64,000 nt of DNA from Kaistella montana (lineage in GTDB: Bacteria; Bacteroidota; Bacteroidia; Flavobacteriales; Weeksellaceae), in the NCBI RefSeq assembly GCF_024436175.1, contig NZ_JANFQP010000002.1:62001-126000 (forward strand), written 5' to 3'. Shown piece by piece: positions 26,432-38,124 of the stretch. How positions within the stretch are numbered: the stretch's first letter is position 1; each line of letters opens with the position of its first letter. The notes beneath the pieces are model-generated. The model did no database searches. It was not told the DNA's origin and saw only the letters and a list, made by a program, of their open reading frames with translations. The position numbers and the translations under genes were made by a program.

Positions 26432-26544
26432 TTTTTTATTTTCTATGAAACGCAAATTTCAATAAAAATGGTTAGATAGTTTTAAAATATCTTTATAATT
26501 TGTTTAAAATATCGCTTCACTGCCGATAGCTTTAGGAAAGAATG

Positions 26545-26552
26545 TATTTTTG
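26545..26552 (+). promoter_or_regulatory. -7 element for the LLM oxidoreductase gene
   Basis: TATTTTTG matches TAnnTTTG and lies 28 bp before the ATG at 26581; no TTG at the proper distance. Confidence 0.4.
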
Positions 26553-26580
26553 TAAAGCTTTAATTAAAAGAACAACTACA

Positions 26581-27579
26581 ATGAAAAGATTCGAATTATC
26601 GGTCCTGGATTTAGCTCCGGTAAAACAAAATAAAACCATCCACGACGCCTTCCAAGAGAGTTTAGCATTAGCAAAACATACCGAAAAACTCGGTTACAAA
26701 AGATTTTGGCTCGCTGAACACCACAATATGGCGAGTATCGCAAGTTCCGCAACCTCAGTATTGATCGGCTTTATCGCCAATGGAACCGAAAAAATTCGGG
26801 TAGGATCCGGCGGTGTGATGCTTCCCAACCACAGTTCGCTCGTAATTGCAGAACAATTCGGAACTTTGGAAAGTTTATTTCCCGGAAGAATTGATCTCGG
26901 TGTTGGAAGAGCACCCGGAACGGATGGTTTAACGGCGAAAGCTTTAGGCAGAAATCCGATGATCATCAACGAACAGTTTCCCCGACAAATTCAGGAATTG
27001 CAACAATATTTCTCGGTAGAAAATGCTACCAGTTTAGTAAGAGCCATTCCCGGAGAAGGCTGCGACATCCCGATTTATGTATTAGGATCGAGTACCGACA
27101 GCGCTTGGTTGGCTGCGGAAATGGGCTTGCCTTATGCGTTCGCCGGACATTTTGCACCCGATATGATGGTTCACGCGTTTAATATTTATAAAGAAAATTA
27201 TAAACCAAGCGAAAAATTCCCGGAACCTTATACCATCGCTTGTGTGAACGGAATTGCTGCCGAAACCAACGAAGAAGCGAAAAAATTGGCAACCACGCTT
27301 TATCAAGCATTCCTCAACATCATTAGAAACGATAGAAAGCCCTATTCACCTCCGGTCGACGATATCGATGATGTATGGAACCCGATGGAAAAAGCCCATG
27401 TTTTGAAAATGTTGCATTACAGTTTTATCGGAGATCCGGAAACGCTTACCTCCAAATTGAGTAGTTTTCAGGAAGCTTTTCAGGTGGATGAATTGATGAT
27501 TACTTCCCACATCTTTGATGAAGAGGCGCGTTTGAAATCTTACGAAATCATCAAAAACGTAGTCGACGGAATGTTCTAA
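26581..27579 (+). CDS. LLM class flavin-dependent oxidoreductase
   Basis: 332-residue luciferase-like (TIM-barrel) protein. The blocks FWLAEHHNM, GSGGVMLPNHSSLVIAEQFG and GVGRAPGTDG fit the YhbW/bacterial luciferase-like alkane monooxygenase-type group, which uses FMNH2 supplied by a reductase. The start at 26581 (MKRFELSVLDLAPV) is the conserved N-terminus; the frame continues 13 codons upstream without homology. The substrate is unknown. Confidence 0.9.
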   Translation: MKRFELSVLDLAPVKQNKTIHDAFQESLALAKHTEKLGYKRFWLAEHHNMASIASSATSVLIGFIANGTEKIRVGSGGVMLPNHSSLVIAEQFGTLESLFPGRIDLGVGRAPGTDGLTAKALGRNPMIINEQFPRQIQELQQYFSVENATSLVRAIPGEGCDIPIYVLGSSTDSAWLAAEMGLPYAFAGHFAPDMMVHAFNIYKENYKPSEKFPEPYTIACVNGIAAETNEEAKKLATTLYQAFLNIIRNDRKPYSPPVDDIDDVWNPMEKAHVLKMLHYSFIGDPETLTSKLSSFQEAFQVDELMITSHIFDEEARLKSYEIIKNVVDGMF

Positions 27580-27586
27580 AACTCAT

Positions 27587-27750
27587 AAAAATCTCTCGCG
27601 GATTCAGCTGATATAGCGGATCGATTCCAATTTTAATTTGCTCAATCTGTAAAATCTGCGAGAGTTTTCTTAACCTATAAATATTTCTCCCTGATTGTGC
27701 TGATATTGCAGATTGATTCCAATATTAATCTATAAAATCGGCGGGAGTCT
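27587..27750. repeat. Two tandem copies (B, C) of the CTCTCGCAGATT-type palindrome
   Basis: Copy B spans 27587-27668 with ends CTCTCGCGGATT and AATCTGCGAGAG. Copy C spans 27684-27750 with diverged ends CTCCCTGATT and AATCGGCGGGAG. Both share interior GCTGATAT, then GATTCCAAT, at the same spacing. They lie between the LLM gene and the ribB promoter and are related to copy A at 10419-10486. Confidence 0.75.
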
Positions 27751-27776
27751 TTTTAGAATCCATGTCCAATTTATCC

Positions 27777-27806
27777 TTGCCACTTTCTTAAAACTCAGTA
27801 TCTTTG
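27777..27806 (+). promoter_or_regulatory. Promoter of ribB, TTG-N19-TATCTTTG
   Basis: TTG at 27777-27779, 19-bp spacer and TATCTTTG at 27799-27806, 19 bp before the ATG. This is a full match to the Bacteroidota TTG/TAnnTTTG consensus. Confidence 0.75.
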
Positions 27807-27825
27807 CCCCATCTAAAAAAGTAAA

Positions 27826-28947
27826 ATGTCAGATATTCAACTCAACACCATTCCGGAAGCGATAGAAGACCTTAAAAACGGAAAAATAATCATCGTTGTA
27901 GATGACGAAAACCGCGAAAACGAGGGCGATTTCTTATCCGCAGCGGAATTGACCACCCCAGAAATCATCAACTTCATGACCCTCTACGGAAGAGGACTTA
28001 TTTGTACCCCACTTCCCGAAAAAAGATGCGACGAACTAGGCCTTGACATCATGGTCACCCGAAGCAGCGACCCGAAAGAAACTGCGTTCACCGTTTCTGT
28101 GGACCTTTTGGGAGAAGGCGTTTCTACAGGAATCTCAGCAAGCGACCGTAGCAAAACTATTTTAGCATTAATGGACGAAAAAACCAAACCTACCGATTTT
28201 ATGAGGCCAGGTCATATTTTCCCGTTAAGAGCGAAAAAAGGCGGCGTACTGAAAAGAGCCGGCCACACCGAAGCTGCAATCGATTTAACCAAACTCGCAG
28301 GGCTGAAAGAAGGTGGTGTGATTTGCGAAATCATGAACGAAGATGGATCCATGGCTCGTCTTCCTCAATTGGTAGAACTGGCAAAAAAACATGATCTGAA
28401 AATCGTTTCCATCGAAGATCTTATTCATTATCAACTGAAAAAAGGCGATTTGATCGAGCGAATTGAAGAGCGGAAAGTGAAAACTTTCTATGGCGACTAC
28501 GATTTCTTTGCTTTCAAGGAAACCAGTACCGACCAAATTCACTTTGCTTTAACCAAAGGAACTTGGGTAGTAAACGAACCAGTTTTGGTGCGGGTACAAG
28601 CTTCCAATTCTTATTTCGATGTGCTGAACAGGCTTACCGCAGGCGAAAAACCTTTGTTGGAAAAAATCACCACGATGATTAATGACGAAGGAAAAGGCGC
28701 AATCATCTTCATCAACAACGTATCGAGTGCTGAAAATACTTTGAGAAAACTGCAGCAGTTCATCGATTTCCAAGATGGCGAAGTGAAAAGACCAACATTG
28801 GCCTCCAACTTCCACGATTACGGAATCGGAACACAGATTCTGAAAAATCTCGGCATCACCAAATTCCGCGTCATCACCCAAAACGTCAACCAAAAACCAT
28901 TGGTCGGCGGCTACGATGTAGAAGTAACGGAAATGGTGCAATTGTAG
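27826..28947 (+). CDS. ribB: 3,4-dihydroxy-2-butanone-4-phosphate synthase with degenerate GTP cyclohydrolase II domain
   Basis: Makes the four-carbon precursor of riboflavin from ribulose 5-phosphate. The N-terminal RibB domain (about 1-205) has DDENRENEGDF, the acidic loop, RPGHIFPLRA and AGHTEAAIDL, all expected for activity. The C-terminal ~165 residues have the length and layout of GTP cyclohydrolase II (for example the late segment YGIGTQILKNLGI). However, where the zinc-binding Cys motif and the arginine/nucleophile region should be, the sequence reads RVQASNSYFDVL with no Cys. The second domain should therefore not be an active RibA. Confidence 0.93.
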   Translation: MSDIQLNTIPEAIEDLKNGKIIIVVDDENRENEGDFLSAAELTTPEIINFMTLYGRGLICTPLPEKRCDELGLDIMVTRSSDPKETAFTVSVDLLGEGVSTGISASDRSKTILALMDEKTKPTDFMRPGHIFPLRAKKGGVLKRAGHTEAAIDLTKLAGLKEGGVICEIMNEDGSMARLPQLVELAKKHDLKIVSIEDLIHYQLKKGDLIERIEERKVKTFYGDYDFFAFKETSTDQIHFALTKGTWVVNEPVLVRVQASNSYFDVLNRLTAGEKPLLEKITTMINDEGKGAIIFINNVSSAENTLRKLQQFIDFQDGEVKRPTLASNFHDYGIGTQILKNLGITKFRVITQNVNQKPLVGGYDVEVTEMVQL

Positions 28948-28963
28948 AAAATTTAATTTTAAA

Positions 28964-28999
28964 TAAAAAAATCCCGGCTCATCACTGAACCGGGATTTC
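28964..28999. terminator. Bidirectional terminator between ribB and DUF3467 gene
   Basis: 9-bp perfect stem AAATCCCGG (28969-28977) with CCGGGATTT (28990-28998) and a 12-nt loop; A run on the left and T-rich right side, serving both converging genes. Confidence 0.88.
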
Positions 29000-29020
29000 T
29001 ATTTTGGAAAACGTTTGGGC

Positions 29021-29326
29021 TTATGCCTGTACGTTGTTCTGTCCTACTACGAAAGGCTCTACTTCTTTGATTTCGCCAAATTGTTGCTCATAGTTAGCAA
29101 CGTTTTGTTGCAATGCAGTAAGTACTCTTTTTGCGTGCAAAGGAGCCAAGATTACTCTTGAACGTACGTTTGCTTGCTGTACTCCCGGCATCAATTGGAT
29201 GAAATCTACCACGAATTCAGAAGGCGAATGATTTACTAAAGCTAGGTTACAGTAAACACCTGCTGCGATCATCTCGTTCAGGTTGATGTTGATGTTGTTT
29301 GGATCGTTGTTTTGGTTGTTGTCCAT
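29021..29326 (-). CDS. DUF3467 family protein
   Basis: 101 residues of the DUF3467 family (core VYCNLALVNHSPSEFVVDF, about 34-52), which follows rpoC in many Bacteroidota. An Asn/Gln-rich N-terminus (MDNNQNNDPNN) precedes the domain. Function unknown. An imperfect palindrome at 29357-29433 separates it from rpoC. Members of the family carry ALHAKRVLTALQQNV-like C-terminal segments as here. Confidence 0.88.
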   Translation of the reverse strand: MDNNQNNDPNNININLNEMIAAGVYCNLALVNHSPSEFVVDFIQLMPGVQQANVRSRVILAPLHAKRVLTALQQNVANYEQQFGEIKEVEPFVVGQNNVQA

Positions 29327-29356
29327 TTTTGTTAAATATTTTAAATTATAGTTTTT

Positions 29357-29433
29357 AGATAATAGATTTCAGACTTTAGACAGCAGACTTCAGAGGTTAA
29401 ATATCTGAAATCTGTTGTCTGTTGTCTAATATC
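29357..29433 (-). repeat. Imperfect palindrome between rpoC and DUF3467 gene
   Basis: CAGACTTCAGA (29384-29394) can pair with TCTGAAATCTG (29404-29414) (one G/T), and further segments AGATAATAGA and the TCTAATATCT side extend a long imperfect stem. No T tail. It may be a processing or attenuation site between rpoBC and the downstream gene. Confidence 0.55.
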
Positions 29434-29437
29434 TTAT

Positions 29438-32400
29438 TTAGTTTAAGTCTTCAAATTCTTTTTTAGACCCTACGATTACACTTTGATAATCTTTAAGACC
29501 GGTACCTGCTGGAATTCTGTGTCCTACAATTACGTTTTCTTTCAGACCAGTTAGGTAATCTACTTTTCCTGATACTGCTGCCTCGTTGAGAACTTTTGTA
29601 GTTTCCTGGAACGATGCTGCAGACATGAATGATTTGGTTTGTAGCGCTGCTCTGGTGATCCCCTGTAATACTGGAGTTGCCGTTGCAGGTAATGCTTCAC
29701 GCACTTGTACCAATTCTAAATCTTCACGTTTCAGTTTAGAGTTTTCGTCTCTTAGTTCTCTTGCAGTAATCATTTGCCCTGGTTTGAATGCTTTCGAATC
29801 ACCAGCGTCGGTTACTACTTTCAATCCGAATACACGGTTGTTTTCTTCCAAGAAATCGAATTTATGCTCTAAAGCACCTTCAAGGAATTGGGTATCACCA
29901 CCATCCACGATGTTGACTTTGGTCATCATCTGTCTAACGATAATTTCGAAGTGTTTATCATCGATTTTCACCCCTTGAAGACGGTAAACTTCCTGAATTT
30001 CATTTACCAAATATTCCTGAACGGCAGTTGGTCCTTTGATTTTCAAGATATCGTCCGGAGTGATGGATCCGTCTGAAAGCGGTGCGCCTGCAGTAACGAA
30101 GTCATTTTCCTGAACAAGGATCTGGTTAGAAAGTTTCACCAAATATTTGGAGATTTCTCCAGTTTTGGCTTCCACGATCAATTCACGGTTACCACGCTTG
30201 ATTTTTCCGTAAGAAACTACCCCGTCGATTTCGGTTACTACAGCCGGGTTCGATGGATTTCTTGCTTCGAAAAGTTCGGTAACACGTGGAAGACCTCCTG
30301 TGATATCCCCTGCTTTCGCAGATTTTCTTGGGATTTTGATTAAGACTTTACCAGCCTTAATTTTTTCCCCGTCATTTACCATAAGGTGGGCACCAACCGG
30401 AAGGTTATACGCTTTTTGTTCTACGCCTTTTGCATCTACTACTTTCAAGGTAGGTACCGCTTTTTTGTTTCTAGATTCAGAGATTACTTTCTCTTCGAAA
30501 CCTGTCTGCTCATCAATCTCTAATTGGAATGAAATCCCTTGAATGATGTCTTCGTATTCTACTTTACCGGCAGATTCTGCAATGATTACCGCGTTATATG
30601 GATCCCATTTCGCAATGGTATCTCCTTTTTTCACTTTATCACCAGGTTTTACCAATAATTCGGAACCATAAGGTACGTTGGCAATCATCAATGGTGTTCT
30701 TGCTGCGTTATCAGCTACCAAACGGAATTCGGTTGAACGAGAAACTAAAATTTCAGCTTTTACGCCTTCTTCGTTTTCAGAAGTTACCGTTCTCACCTCA
30801 TCCATTTCCACGATACCGTCGCGACGTGCAACAATTGCTGGATTTTCTGAGATGTTTCCTGCAGTACCCCCTTGGTGGAAGGTTCTCAATGTCAACTGAG
30901 TTCCCGGTTCCCCGATGGACTGTGCTGCGATAACTCCTACTGCCTCTCCCATGTGGATTGGCTTACCTGTTGCCAAGTTTCTACCGTAGCATTTCGCACA
31001 GATTCCTTTCTTGGTTTCACAAGTTAAAGGTGAACGAACTTCTACTGCTTCGATACCTGCCGCTTCGATTTTCTTTGCCAAAGCTTCATTAATCAAATCA
31101 TCAGCATAAGCGATAATTTCATCGGTTTCAGGATCGTAAATATTGTGAAGAGAAACTCTACCCAAAATTCTTTCAGAAAGTTTTTCTACGATTTCGTCGT
31201 TTTTCTTTAATGGAGTAATTTCTGTTCCTCTTAAAGTTCCACAGTCGTTTTCAGTGATGATAACGTCCTGAGCAACGTCCACCAATCTTCTGGTCAAGTA
31301 ACCAGCATCGGCAGTTTTAAGAGCGGTATCCGCAAGACCTTTACGCGCACCGTGAGTGGAGATAAAGTACTCGAGGATGGAAAGACCTTCCTTAAAGTTC
31401 GCAACAATCGGGTTTTCGATGATTTCCGCACCGGTAGAACCAGCTTTTTGCGGTTTAGCCATCAAACCACGCATACCGGAAAGCTGACGGATCTGTTCTT
31501 TGGAACCCCTCGCCCCAGAATCTAGCATCATATACACAGAGTTGAACCCACCTTGGTCGGTTTTCATTCTGCTCATGATCATTTCTGTTAATCCTGCGTT
31601 GGTATTGGTCCAAACGTCAATTACTTGGTTATAACGTTCCGTATCGGTGATAAGACCCATGTTATAGTTGGCCTTAATTTCATCAACATTAGCAACCGCT
31701 TCCGCGATCATGGTTTTCTTTTCAGCAGGAATCACGATATCTCCTAAACTAAATGATAAACCTCCTTTGAATGCATTAGAATAACCTAAGTTCTTCATAT
31801 CATCAAGGAATTTCACAGTAGTTGGGAAATCGGTATCTGCTAAAACTCTACCAATAACGTTTCTCAATGATTTTTTTGTTAAAAGTTCATTGATATATCC
31901 TGATTGTTTTGGTACAATTTGGTTGAATAGAATTCTTCCAACTGTAGTTTCAGTCAGTTTTGTAGTGATTACACCATCTTCTTTGATTGGCAATCTACAT
32001 CTTACTTTAGCATTTAAAGAAACTTGTCCTTCTGCATAAGCAATTTCCACTTCTTCCGGTGAATAGAAAGCTAAACCTTCACCTTTCACTTTCATGGTTT
32101 CTGTAGAATCAAGCTGTTTGGTCATAAAATATAGACCCAAAACCATATCCTGAGAAGGTACGGTAATCGGCGAACCGTTTGCAGGGTTCAAGATGTTTTG
32201 AGAACCCAACATCAATAGTTGCGCTTCCAAAATAGCTTCCGGACCTAAAGGTAAGTGTACCGCCATCTGGTCACCATCAAAATCCGCGTTGAATGCCGTT
32301 GTAACCAATGGGTGCAACTGAATGGCTTTACCTTCGATCATTTTTGGCTGGAACGCCTGGATACCCAATCTGTGAAGGGTAGGTGCCCTGTTCAGAAGAA

Positions 32401-33703
32401 CCGGATGACCTTTCATCACGTTTTCGAGGATATCATAAACAACAGGTTCCTTTCTGTCGATGATTCTTTTAGCAGATTTTACGGTTTTTACGATACCTCT
32501 TTCAATCAGTTTTCTGATGATGAACGGTTTGTAAAGTTCAGCTGCCATATCTTTCGGGATCCCACATTCGTGAAGTTGAAGGTTTGGACCTACAACAATT
32601 ACCGAACGTGCAGAGTAATCTACCCTTTTACCCAATAAGTTTTGACGGAAACGACCTTGTTTTCCTTTCAATGAATCTGAAAGCGATTTCAATGGTCTGT
32701 TTGATTCTGATTTTACTGCAGAAGATTTTCTGGTGTTATCGAATAATGAATCCACAGATTCCTGAAGCATACGCTTCTCGTTTCGAAGGATTACTTCTGG
32801 AGCTTTGATCTCTAAAAGTCTCTTCAAACGATTGTTTCTGATGATTACTCTTCGGTAAAGGTCATTCAAATCTGAAGTTGCGAATCTACCTCCATCCAAC
32901 GGAACCAATGGTCTTAGTTCTGGTGGAATTACAGGAAGAACACGCATAATCATCCATTCTGGCTTATTGATCATTCTGGTGTTTGCACCACGGATGGCTT
33001 CAACAACATTTAATCTTTTTAATGCTTCAGTTCTTCTTTGTTTAGAAGATTCGTTGTGCGCTTTGTGACGCAAATCGAAAGATAGAGTATCTAAGTCGAT
33101 TCTTTTCAATAATTCTTCCACCGCTTCTGCTCCCATTTTGGCAACAAATTTATTCGGGTCAGAATCATCAAGATATTGGTTTTCCGCAGGAAGCGTATCT
33201 AAAATATCAAGATATTCTTCTTCTGTTAAAAATTCTTTGTCTTCGAAATCGGAACCATCAGCTTTTTTGGCAATACCTGGCTGGATTACAACATATCTTT
33301 CGTAGTAGATAATCATATCCAATTTCTTGGAAGGTAAACCTAAAAGATAACCGATTTTGTTCGGCAAAGAACGGAAATACCAGATATGAGCTACAGGAAC
33401 TACCAATCCGATGTGACCGATTCTTTCTCTACGAACTTTTTTCTCGGTAACTTCTACCCCACAACGGTCGCAAACGATTCCTTTGTATCGGATTCTTTTG
33501 TATTTACCACAAGCACATTCGTAATCCTTCACAGGACCGAAGATTTTCTCGCAGAACAAGCCGTCTCTTTCCGGTTTATGGGTACGGTAGTTAATGGTTT
33601 CCGGTTTTAAAACTTCACCTCTTGAATCCTGTAGAATAGATTCAGGAGAGGCAAGACCGATCGTAATTTTACTGAAATTACTTGTTTTATTTTTATTTGA
33701 CAT
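29438..33703 (-). CDS. rpoC: RNA polymerase beta' subunit
   Basis: Largest catalytic subunit of RNA polymerase, 1421 residues. N-terminal zinc-binding Cys residues at 63, 65, 78 and 81 (CAC...CDRC), the catalytic metal motif NADFDGDQM near residue 470 and the second zinc site [13 protein letters not shown] are intact. No unusual insertion is apparent; the C-terminus ends with KKEFEDLN. It lies about 100 bp after rpoB and is transcribed with it. Confidence 0.98.
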   Translation of the reverse strand: MSNKNKTSNFSKITIGLASPESILQDSRGEVLKPETINYRTHKPERDGLFCEKIFGPVKDYECACGKYKRIRYKGIVCDRCGVEVTEKKVRRERIGHIGLVVPVAHIWYFRSLPNKIGYLLGLPSKKLDMIIYYERYVVIQPGIAKKADGSDFEDKEFLTEEEYLDILDTLPAENQYLDDSDPNKFVAKMGAEAVEELLKRIDLDTLSFDLRHKAHNESSKQRRTEALKRLNVVEAIRGANTRMINKPEWMIMRVLPVIPPELRPLVPLDGGRFATSDLNDLYRRVIIRNNRLKRLLEIKAPEVILRNEKRMLQESVDSLFDNTRKSSAVKSESNRPLKSLSDSLKGKQGRFRQNLLGKRVDYSARSVIVVGPNLQLHECGIPKDMAAELYKPFIIRKLIERGIVKTVKSAKRIIDRKEPVVYDILENVMKGHPVLLNRAPTLHRLGIQAFQPKMIEGKAIQLHPLVTTAFNADFDGDQMAVHLPLGPEAILEAQLLMLGSQNILNPANGSPITVPSQDMVLGLYFMTKQLDSTETMKVKGEGLAFYSPEEVEIAYAEGQVSLNAKVRCRLPIKEDGVITTKLTETTVGRILFNQIVPKQSGYINELLTKKSLRNVIGRVLADTDFPTTVKFLDDMKNLGYSNAFKGGLSFSLGDIVIPAEKKTMIAEAVANVDEIKANYNMGLITDTERYNQVIDVWTNTNAGLTEMIMSRMKTDQGGFNSVYMMLDSGARGSKEQIRQLSGMRGLMAKPQKAGSTGAEIIENPIVANFKEGLSILEYFISTHGARKGLADTALKTADAGYLTRRLVDVAQDVIITENDCGTLRGTEITPLKKNDEIVEKLSERILGRVSLHNIYDPETDEIIAYADDLINEALAKKIEAAGIEAVEVRSPLTCETKKGICAKCYGRNLATGKPIHMGEAVGVIAAQSIGEPGTQLTLRTFHQGGTAGNISENPAIVARRDGIVEMDEVRTVTSENEEGVKAEILVSRSTEFRLVADNAARTPLMIANVPYGSELLVKPGDKVKKGDTIAKWDPYNAVIIAESAGKVEYEDIIQGISFQLEIDEQTGFEEKVISESRNKKAVPTLKVVDAKGVEQKAYNLPVGAHLMVNDGEKIKAGKVLIKIPRKSAKAGDITGGLPRVTELFEARNPSNPAVVTEIDGVVSYGKIKRGNRELIVEAKTGEISKYLVKLSNQILVQENDFVTAGAPLSDGSITPDDILKIKGPTAVQEYLVNEIQEVYRLQGVKIDDKHFEIIVRQMMTKVNIVDGGDTQFLEGALEHKFDFLEENNRVFGLKVVTDAGDSKAFKPGQMITARELRDENSKLKREDLELVQVREALPATATPVLQGITRAALQTKSFMSAASFQETTKVLNEAAVSGKVDYLTGLKENVIVGHRIPAGTGLKDYQSVIVGSKKEFEDLN

Positions 33704-33805
33704 TTTTTATTTTGATTAAAAGATTAAAAGATTGAAAGCTTACTTTCATTCTTGTCTTCTTGGAGTTAATTAATGATTTAATTTTTTAATAATTAAACTT
33801 TTAAT

Positions 33806-36800
33806 TTACTCCTCCAATCTTATATCAAGGCCAAGACCTTGCAGCTCATGAAGTAATACGTTGAAAGATTCAGGAATACCTGGTTCAGGCATTGCTTCTC
33901 CTTTTGCAATCGCTTCATAAGTTTTTGCTCTACCAATCACGTCATCCGATTTCACGGTAAGGATTTCTCTAAGGATGTTGGATGCACCAAATGCTTCCAA
34001 TGCCCAAACCTCCATCTCACCGAATCTTTGTCCACCAAACTGCGCTTTACCACCTAAAGGCTGTTGCGTAATCAATGAATAAGGTCCGATAGAACGTGCG
34101 TGCATTTTGTCATCAACCATGTGACCCAATTTCAGCATATAAATTACCCCTACAGTAGCCGGTTGAGAGAATCTATCTCCGGTACCACCATCATAAAGAT
34201 AAGTAGAACCAAATTCTGGAAGACCTGCTTGGTTGGTGTATTCAGTAATCTGATCGATATTGGCACCATCGAAGATTGGCGTTGCGAATTTCAATCCTAA
34301 TTTCTGACCAGCCCATCCAAGAACAGTTTCGTAGATCTGCCCGATGTTCATACGTGAAGGTACCCCAAGTGGGTTCAATACGATGTCAACAGGAGTTCCA
34401 TCTTCTAGGAACGGCATATCTTCTTCACGAACGATTCTCGAAACGATACCTTTGTTACCGTGACGACCCGCCATTTTATCACCAACATTCAACTTACGTT
34501 TTTTAGCGATATAAACTTTCGCTAATTTGATGATTCCTGCAGGAAGTTCATCTCCGATTGAAATTGCAAATTTCTCACGGTTTTTAACTCCTTGAATGTC
34601 ATTAAATTTGATTTTGTAGTTGTGGATCAACTGCTTGATCAAATCGTTCTTATCTGCATCAACAGTCCAGTCAGCTCCGCTTACGTTTACATAATCTTCA
34701 ACACTTTGAAGCAATTTAGTCGTAAACTTCACTCCTTTTCCGATGATTTCTTCATCAAGGTCGTTTTTCACCCCCTGAGAAGTTTTGCCGTTAACAAGAG
34801 TTCCAAGTTTTTCAAGAAGGGTGTTTCTTAATTCATCGAATTTCGCTTTGTAGGTATTTTCGATTTCTTCAAGTTTCAGTTTCTCTTCAGTTCTTTTCTT
34901 TTTGTCCTTGATGTTTCTTGAGAACAATTTCTTGTCGATTACAACACCTCTTAAAGAAGAATCTGCTTTTAATGAAGCATCTTTTACATCACCGGCTTTG
35001 TCACCGAAGATTGCTCTCAATAGTTTTTCTTCCGGAGTTGGATCAGATTCACCTTTTGGAGTGATTTTACCAATCATGATATCTCCAGGTTTCACATCAG
35101 CTCCAATACGGATCATACCGTTTTCATCGAGATCTTTTGTAGCTTCTTCAGAAACGTTAGGAATATCAGCGGTCAATTCTTCCATACCTAATTTGGTATC
35201 ACGAACTTCCAACGAATATTCATCCACGTGGATAGAAGTAAACCAGTCCTCACGAACCACTTTCTCGTTGATTACGATTGCATCCTCAAAGTTATATCCT
35301 TTCCAAGGCATGAAGGCTACCACAAGGTTTCTACCCAATGCCAACTCTCCGTTTTCAGTTGCATAACCGTCGCAAAGTACCTGACCTTTCTGAACTTTGT
35401 CACCTACTCTTACGTTTGGTCTCAAAGTGATGGTTGTACTTTGGTTGGTTTTTCTAAACTTGGTAAGTTTATATGTTTTAGTAGCAGATTCGAATGATAC
35501 TAAATCATCGTCTTCGCTTCTTTCGTATTTAATGGTGATTTTATCAGCATCTACATACTCTACAGTACCGTTTCCTTCAGCATTAATTAAAATTCTGGAG
35601 TCTTTAGCAACTTGTTGTTCCAAGCCTGTACCTACGATTGGAGCTTGTGGCTTCAACAAAGGAACTGCTTGACGCATCATGTTGGATCCCATCAATGCAC
35701 GGTTCGCATCATCATGCTCCAAGAATGGAATTAATGAAGCGGAAATACCAGAAATCTGGTTTGGTGCTACATCGATCAAGTCAACTTGTTGTGGTTCAAC
35801 TACCGGATAATCTCCATCAAGACGGGCAATAACTCTGTCGGTAGAAATAGTACCGTCATCGTTCATCTCCACGTTCGCTTGTGCAATTACTTTATCTTCT
35901 TCATCTTCAGCATTTAAGAAGATTGCAGGAGTTTTCAAATCTACTTTTCCGTTGTTTACTTTACGGTAAGGAGTTTCGATGAAACCTAAGTTGTTGATTT
36001 TTGCGTAGATCCCTAATGAAGAGATCAAACCAATGTTTGGTCCTTCAGGAGTTTCGATCGGACAGATTCTTCCATAGTGAGTATGGTGAACGTCACGTAC
36101 CTCGAAACCTGCTCTTTCTCTTGATAAACCACCAGGTCCTAGAGCAGAAAGACGACGCTTGTGCGTGATTTCTGATAGTGGATTGGTTTGGTCCATGAAC
36201 TGAGAAAGCTGGTTGGTACCAAAGAATGAGTTAATAACTGATGTTAAAGTCTTCGCATTAACAAGATCAATAGGAGTAAAGATTTCATTATCTCTAACGT
36301 TCATTCTCTCACGAATTGTTCTTGCAATTCTAGAAAGACCTACACCAAACTGACCAGCCAATTGCTCACCAACAGTTTTAATTCTTCTGTTGGATAAGTG
36401 ATCGATATCATCAACTTCAGCTTTAGAGTTTACCAATTCGATAAGGTGTCTTACGATCGAAATGATGTCTTCTTTGGTTAAAACTTCAGTTTTTTCAGGA
36501 ATATTTAATCCTAGTTTTTTGTTCAATCTGTAACGACCAACTTCACCTAAAGAGTAACGTTGCTCAGAGAAGAATAATTTTTCGATAATTCCTCTTGCAG
36601 TTTCCTCATCTGGTGGATCTGCGTTACGCAACTGACGATAAATATATTCTACCGCTTCTTTTTCGGAGTTGGTAGGGTCTTTTTGTAAAGTATTTTGAAT
36701 GATAGAGAATTCGTTAGAATTTTCTTTGTGAATCAAAATAGATTTCACACCTGCATCCAAAATAAGGTCTAAATGTTCTTTTTCAAGAACAGTTTCTCTA

Positions 36801-37633
36801 TCCAAGATGATTTCGTTTCTTTCAATGGAAACTACTTCACCTGTATCTTCGTCCACGAAATCTTCGAACCAAGTGTTCAAAACTCTCGCAGCCAAAGTTC
36901 TTCCTTCTACTTTTTTCAATGCTGCTTTAGAAACTTTCACTTCTTCCGCAAGGTCAAAAATCTGAAGGATATCTTTATCGGATTCGAATCCGATTGCTCT
37001 CAACAAAGTCGTTAACGGTAATTTTTTCTTACGGTCGATGTAAGCGTACATTACGTTATTGATGTCGGTTGTAAATTCCATCCAAGATCCTTTGAAAGGG
37101 ATAATTCTGGAATAATACAATTTAGTTCCGTTGGCGTGGTAAGTTTGACCAAAAAACACCCCCGGAGAACGGTGTAACTGAGTTACGATAACACGCTCTG
37201 CACCATTAATGATAAATGAACCAGAAGGTGTCATGTAAGGAACCGGACCTAAATAAACGTCTTGTACAACGGTCTGAAAATCTTCGTGTTCAGGGTCAGT
37301 ACAATACAATTTCAGTCTGGCTTTCAAAGGAACTGAATAGGTCAGTCCTCTTTCCACACACTCGTCGATCGAGTAGCGCGGTGAATCAACCAAATAATCC
37401 AAAAACTCCAGTACGAACTGGTTTCTGGAATCGGTAATTGGGAAATTTTCTTCAAAGGTTTTGTAAAGAGTTTCATTTACTCTTTGCTCCGGAAGGGTAT
37501 CCAACTGGAAAAAATCTTTGAAAGATTGGATCTGAATGTCCAAAAAGTCAGGAGTTTCAATTTTTCCTTTTGCTGCGGAGAAATTGATTCTTTCGTTTCC
37601 CTGAGTTTTAGCGACTGCTTTAGATTTACTCAT
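33806..37633 (-). CDS. rpoB: RNA polymerase beta subunit
   Basis: Second-largest RNA polymerase subunit, 1275 residues. The rifampicin-pocket region reads [31 protein letters not shown] (landmark, about 505-535; only partly quoted) with canonical residues. GRHGNKG and the C-terminal [12 protein letters not shown] are intact. Its promoter and long structured leader (37634-37934) separate it from rplL, so rpoBC has its own transcription start in addition to possible read-through. Confidence 0.98.
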   Translation of the reverse strand: MSKSKAVAKTQGNERINFSAAKGKIETPDFLDIQIQSFKDFFQLDTLPEQRVNETLYKTFEENFPITDSRNQFVLEFLDYLVDSPRYSIDECVERGLTYSVPLKARLKLYCTDPEHEDFQTVVQDVYLGPVPYMTPSGSFIINGAERVIVTQLHRSPGVFFGQTYHANGTKLYYSRIIPFKGSWMEFTTDINNVMYAYIDRKKKLPLTTLLRAIGFESDKDILQIFDLAEEVKVSKAALKKVEGRTLAARVLNTWFEDFVDEDTGEVVSIERNEIILDRETVLEKEHLDLILDAGVKSILIHKENSNEFSIIQNTLQKDPTNSEKEAVEYIYRQLRNADPPDEETARGIIEKLFFSEQRYSLGEVGRYRLNKKLGLNIPEKTEVLTKEDIISIVRHLIELVNSKAEVDDIDHLSNRRIKTVGEQLAGQFGVGLSRIARTIRERMNVRDNEIFTPIDLVNAKTLTSVINSFFGTNQLSQFMDQTNPLSEITHKRRLSALGPGGLSRERAGFEVRDVHHTHYGRICPIETPEGPNIGLISSLGIYAKINNLGFIETPYRKVNNGKVDLKTPAIFLNAEDEEDKVIAQANVEMNDDGTISTDRVIARLDGDYPVVEPQQVDLIDVAPNQISGISASLIPFLEHDDANRALMGSNMMRQAVPLLKPQAPIVGTGLEQQVAKDSRILINAEGNGTVEYVDADKITIKYERSEDDDLVSFESATKTYKLTKFRKTNQSTTITLRPNVRVGDKVQKGQVLCDGYATENGELALGRNLVVAFMPWKGYNFEDAIVINEKVVREDWFTSIHVDEYSLEVRDTKLGMEELTADIPNVSEEATKDLDENGMIRIGADVKPGDIMIGKITPKGESDPTPEEKLLRAIFGDKAGDVKDASLKADSSLRGVVIDKKLFSRNIKDKKKRTEEKLKLEEIENTYKAKFDELRNTLLEKLGTLVNGKTSQGVKNDLDEEIIGKGVKFTTKLLQSVEDYVNVSGADWTVDADKNDLIKQLIHNYKIKFNDIQGVKNREKFAISIGDELPAGIIKLAKVYIAKKRKLNVGDKMAGRHGNKGIVSRIVREEDMPFLEDGTPVDIVLNPLGVPSRMNIGQIYETVLGWAGQKLGLKFATPIFDGANIDQITEYTNQAGLPEFGSTYLYDGGTGDRFSQPATVGVIYMLKLGHMVDDKMHARSIGPYSLITQQPLGGKAQFGGQRFGEMEVWALEAFGASNILREILTVKSDDVIGRAKTYEAIAKGEAMPEPGIPESFNVLLHELQGLGLDIRLEE

Positions 37634-37721
37634 AAAAATTTTAAAGAATGAGGGGTTAAAAAATATTTTGTTTAAAAAATATCAGAAAAAACCTTTTAAG
37701 AGTAAGAGAAACAAGAAGATA

Positions 37722-37929
37722 GGCGCTAACAAATAGACTTGGCTCTTATCAAAAATGGGCTTATTCTAACTGCAACGCCGGTATATCTTTTCACGGAGTA
37801 GTGCAAAATACTTTTTGATCTTTCAACGCTAAGCAATAGTGAAATCTATAAATAGAGAAAAGCCGCTTTCAGAAAACAGAAAGAGCTGATTTACAATATT
37901 TTAGTAATTTATGTACAATGGTTAGCGCC
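37722..37929 (-). promoter_or_regulatory. Long structured 5' leader of rpoB with a closing inverted repeat
   Basis: In the rpoB transcript the 5' segment GGCGCTAAC (37929-37921) is perfectly complementary to GTTAGCGCC (37730-37722), about 190 nt downstream, closing a loop of otherwise A/T-rich sequence. Inside, a hairpin at 37862-37886 pairs CTTTC with GAAAG, extended by GC and GGC arms with a bulge. The first arm starts about 11 nt after the -7 element, close to the expected start of the RNA. Autoregulation by polymerase subunits or a ribosomal protein is a guess; no function is shown. Confidence 0.5.
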
Positions 37930-37939
37930 AAAAGGAGTG

Positions 37940-37970
37940 CAAATGTACGAATTATCGATGAGTTAAGCAA
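37940..37970 (-). promoter_or_regulatory. Promoter of rpoB, TTG-N20-TACATTTG
   Basis: On the minus strand TTG at 37970-37968, 20-bp spacer, then TACATTTG at 37947-37940, about 300 bp upstream of the rpoB start. It fits the Bacteroidota consensus well. Confidence 0.7.
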
Positions 37971-38077
37971 CACAAAATTATCACCTATTATTATTGATTA
38001 AATGAAATAGAAAGTATTTTGTATTCTGAATATTACAAAAAAAACTATTTAAATGAAGAGATTTTATATTATAAAAC

Positions 38078-38107
38078 AAAAAACCCCACCAAAAGGTGAG
38101 GTTTTTT
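38078..38107 (-). terminator. Terminator of the rplKAJL transcript
   Basis: On the minus strand AAACCTCACC pairs with GGTGGGGTTT (one wobble) around a TTTT loop, followed by T residues. It separates rplL from rpoB. Confidence 0.8.
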
Positions 38108-38124
38108 TATTATGAAAAAGTGAA

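Noticed and set aside
37862-37886. Intrinsic terminator inside the rpoB leader
   Set aside because: The hairpin has no T run directly after it; treated as part of a leader structure instead.
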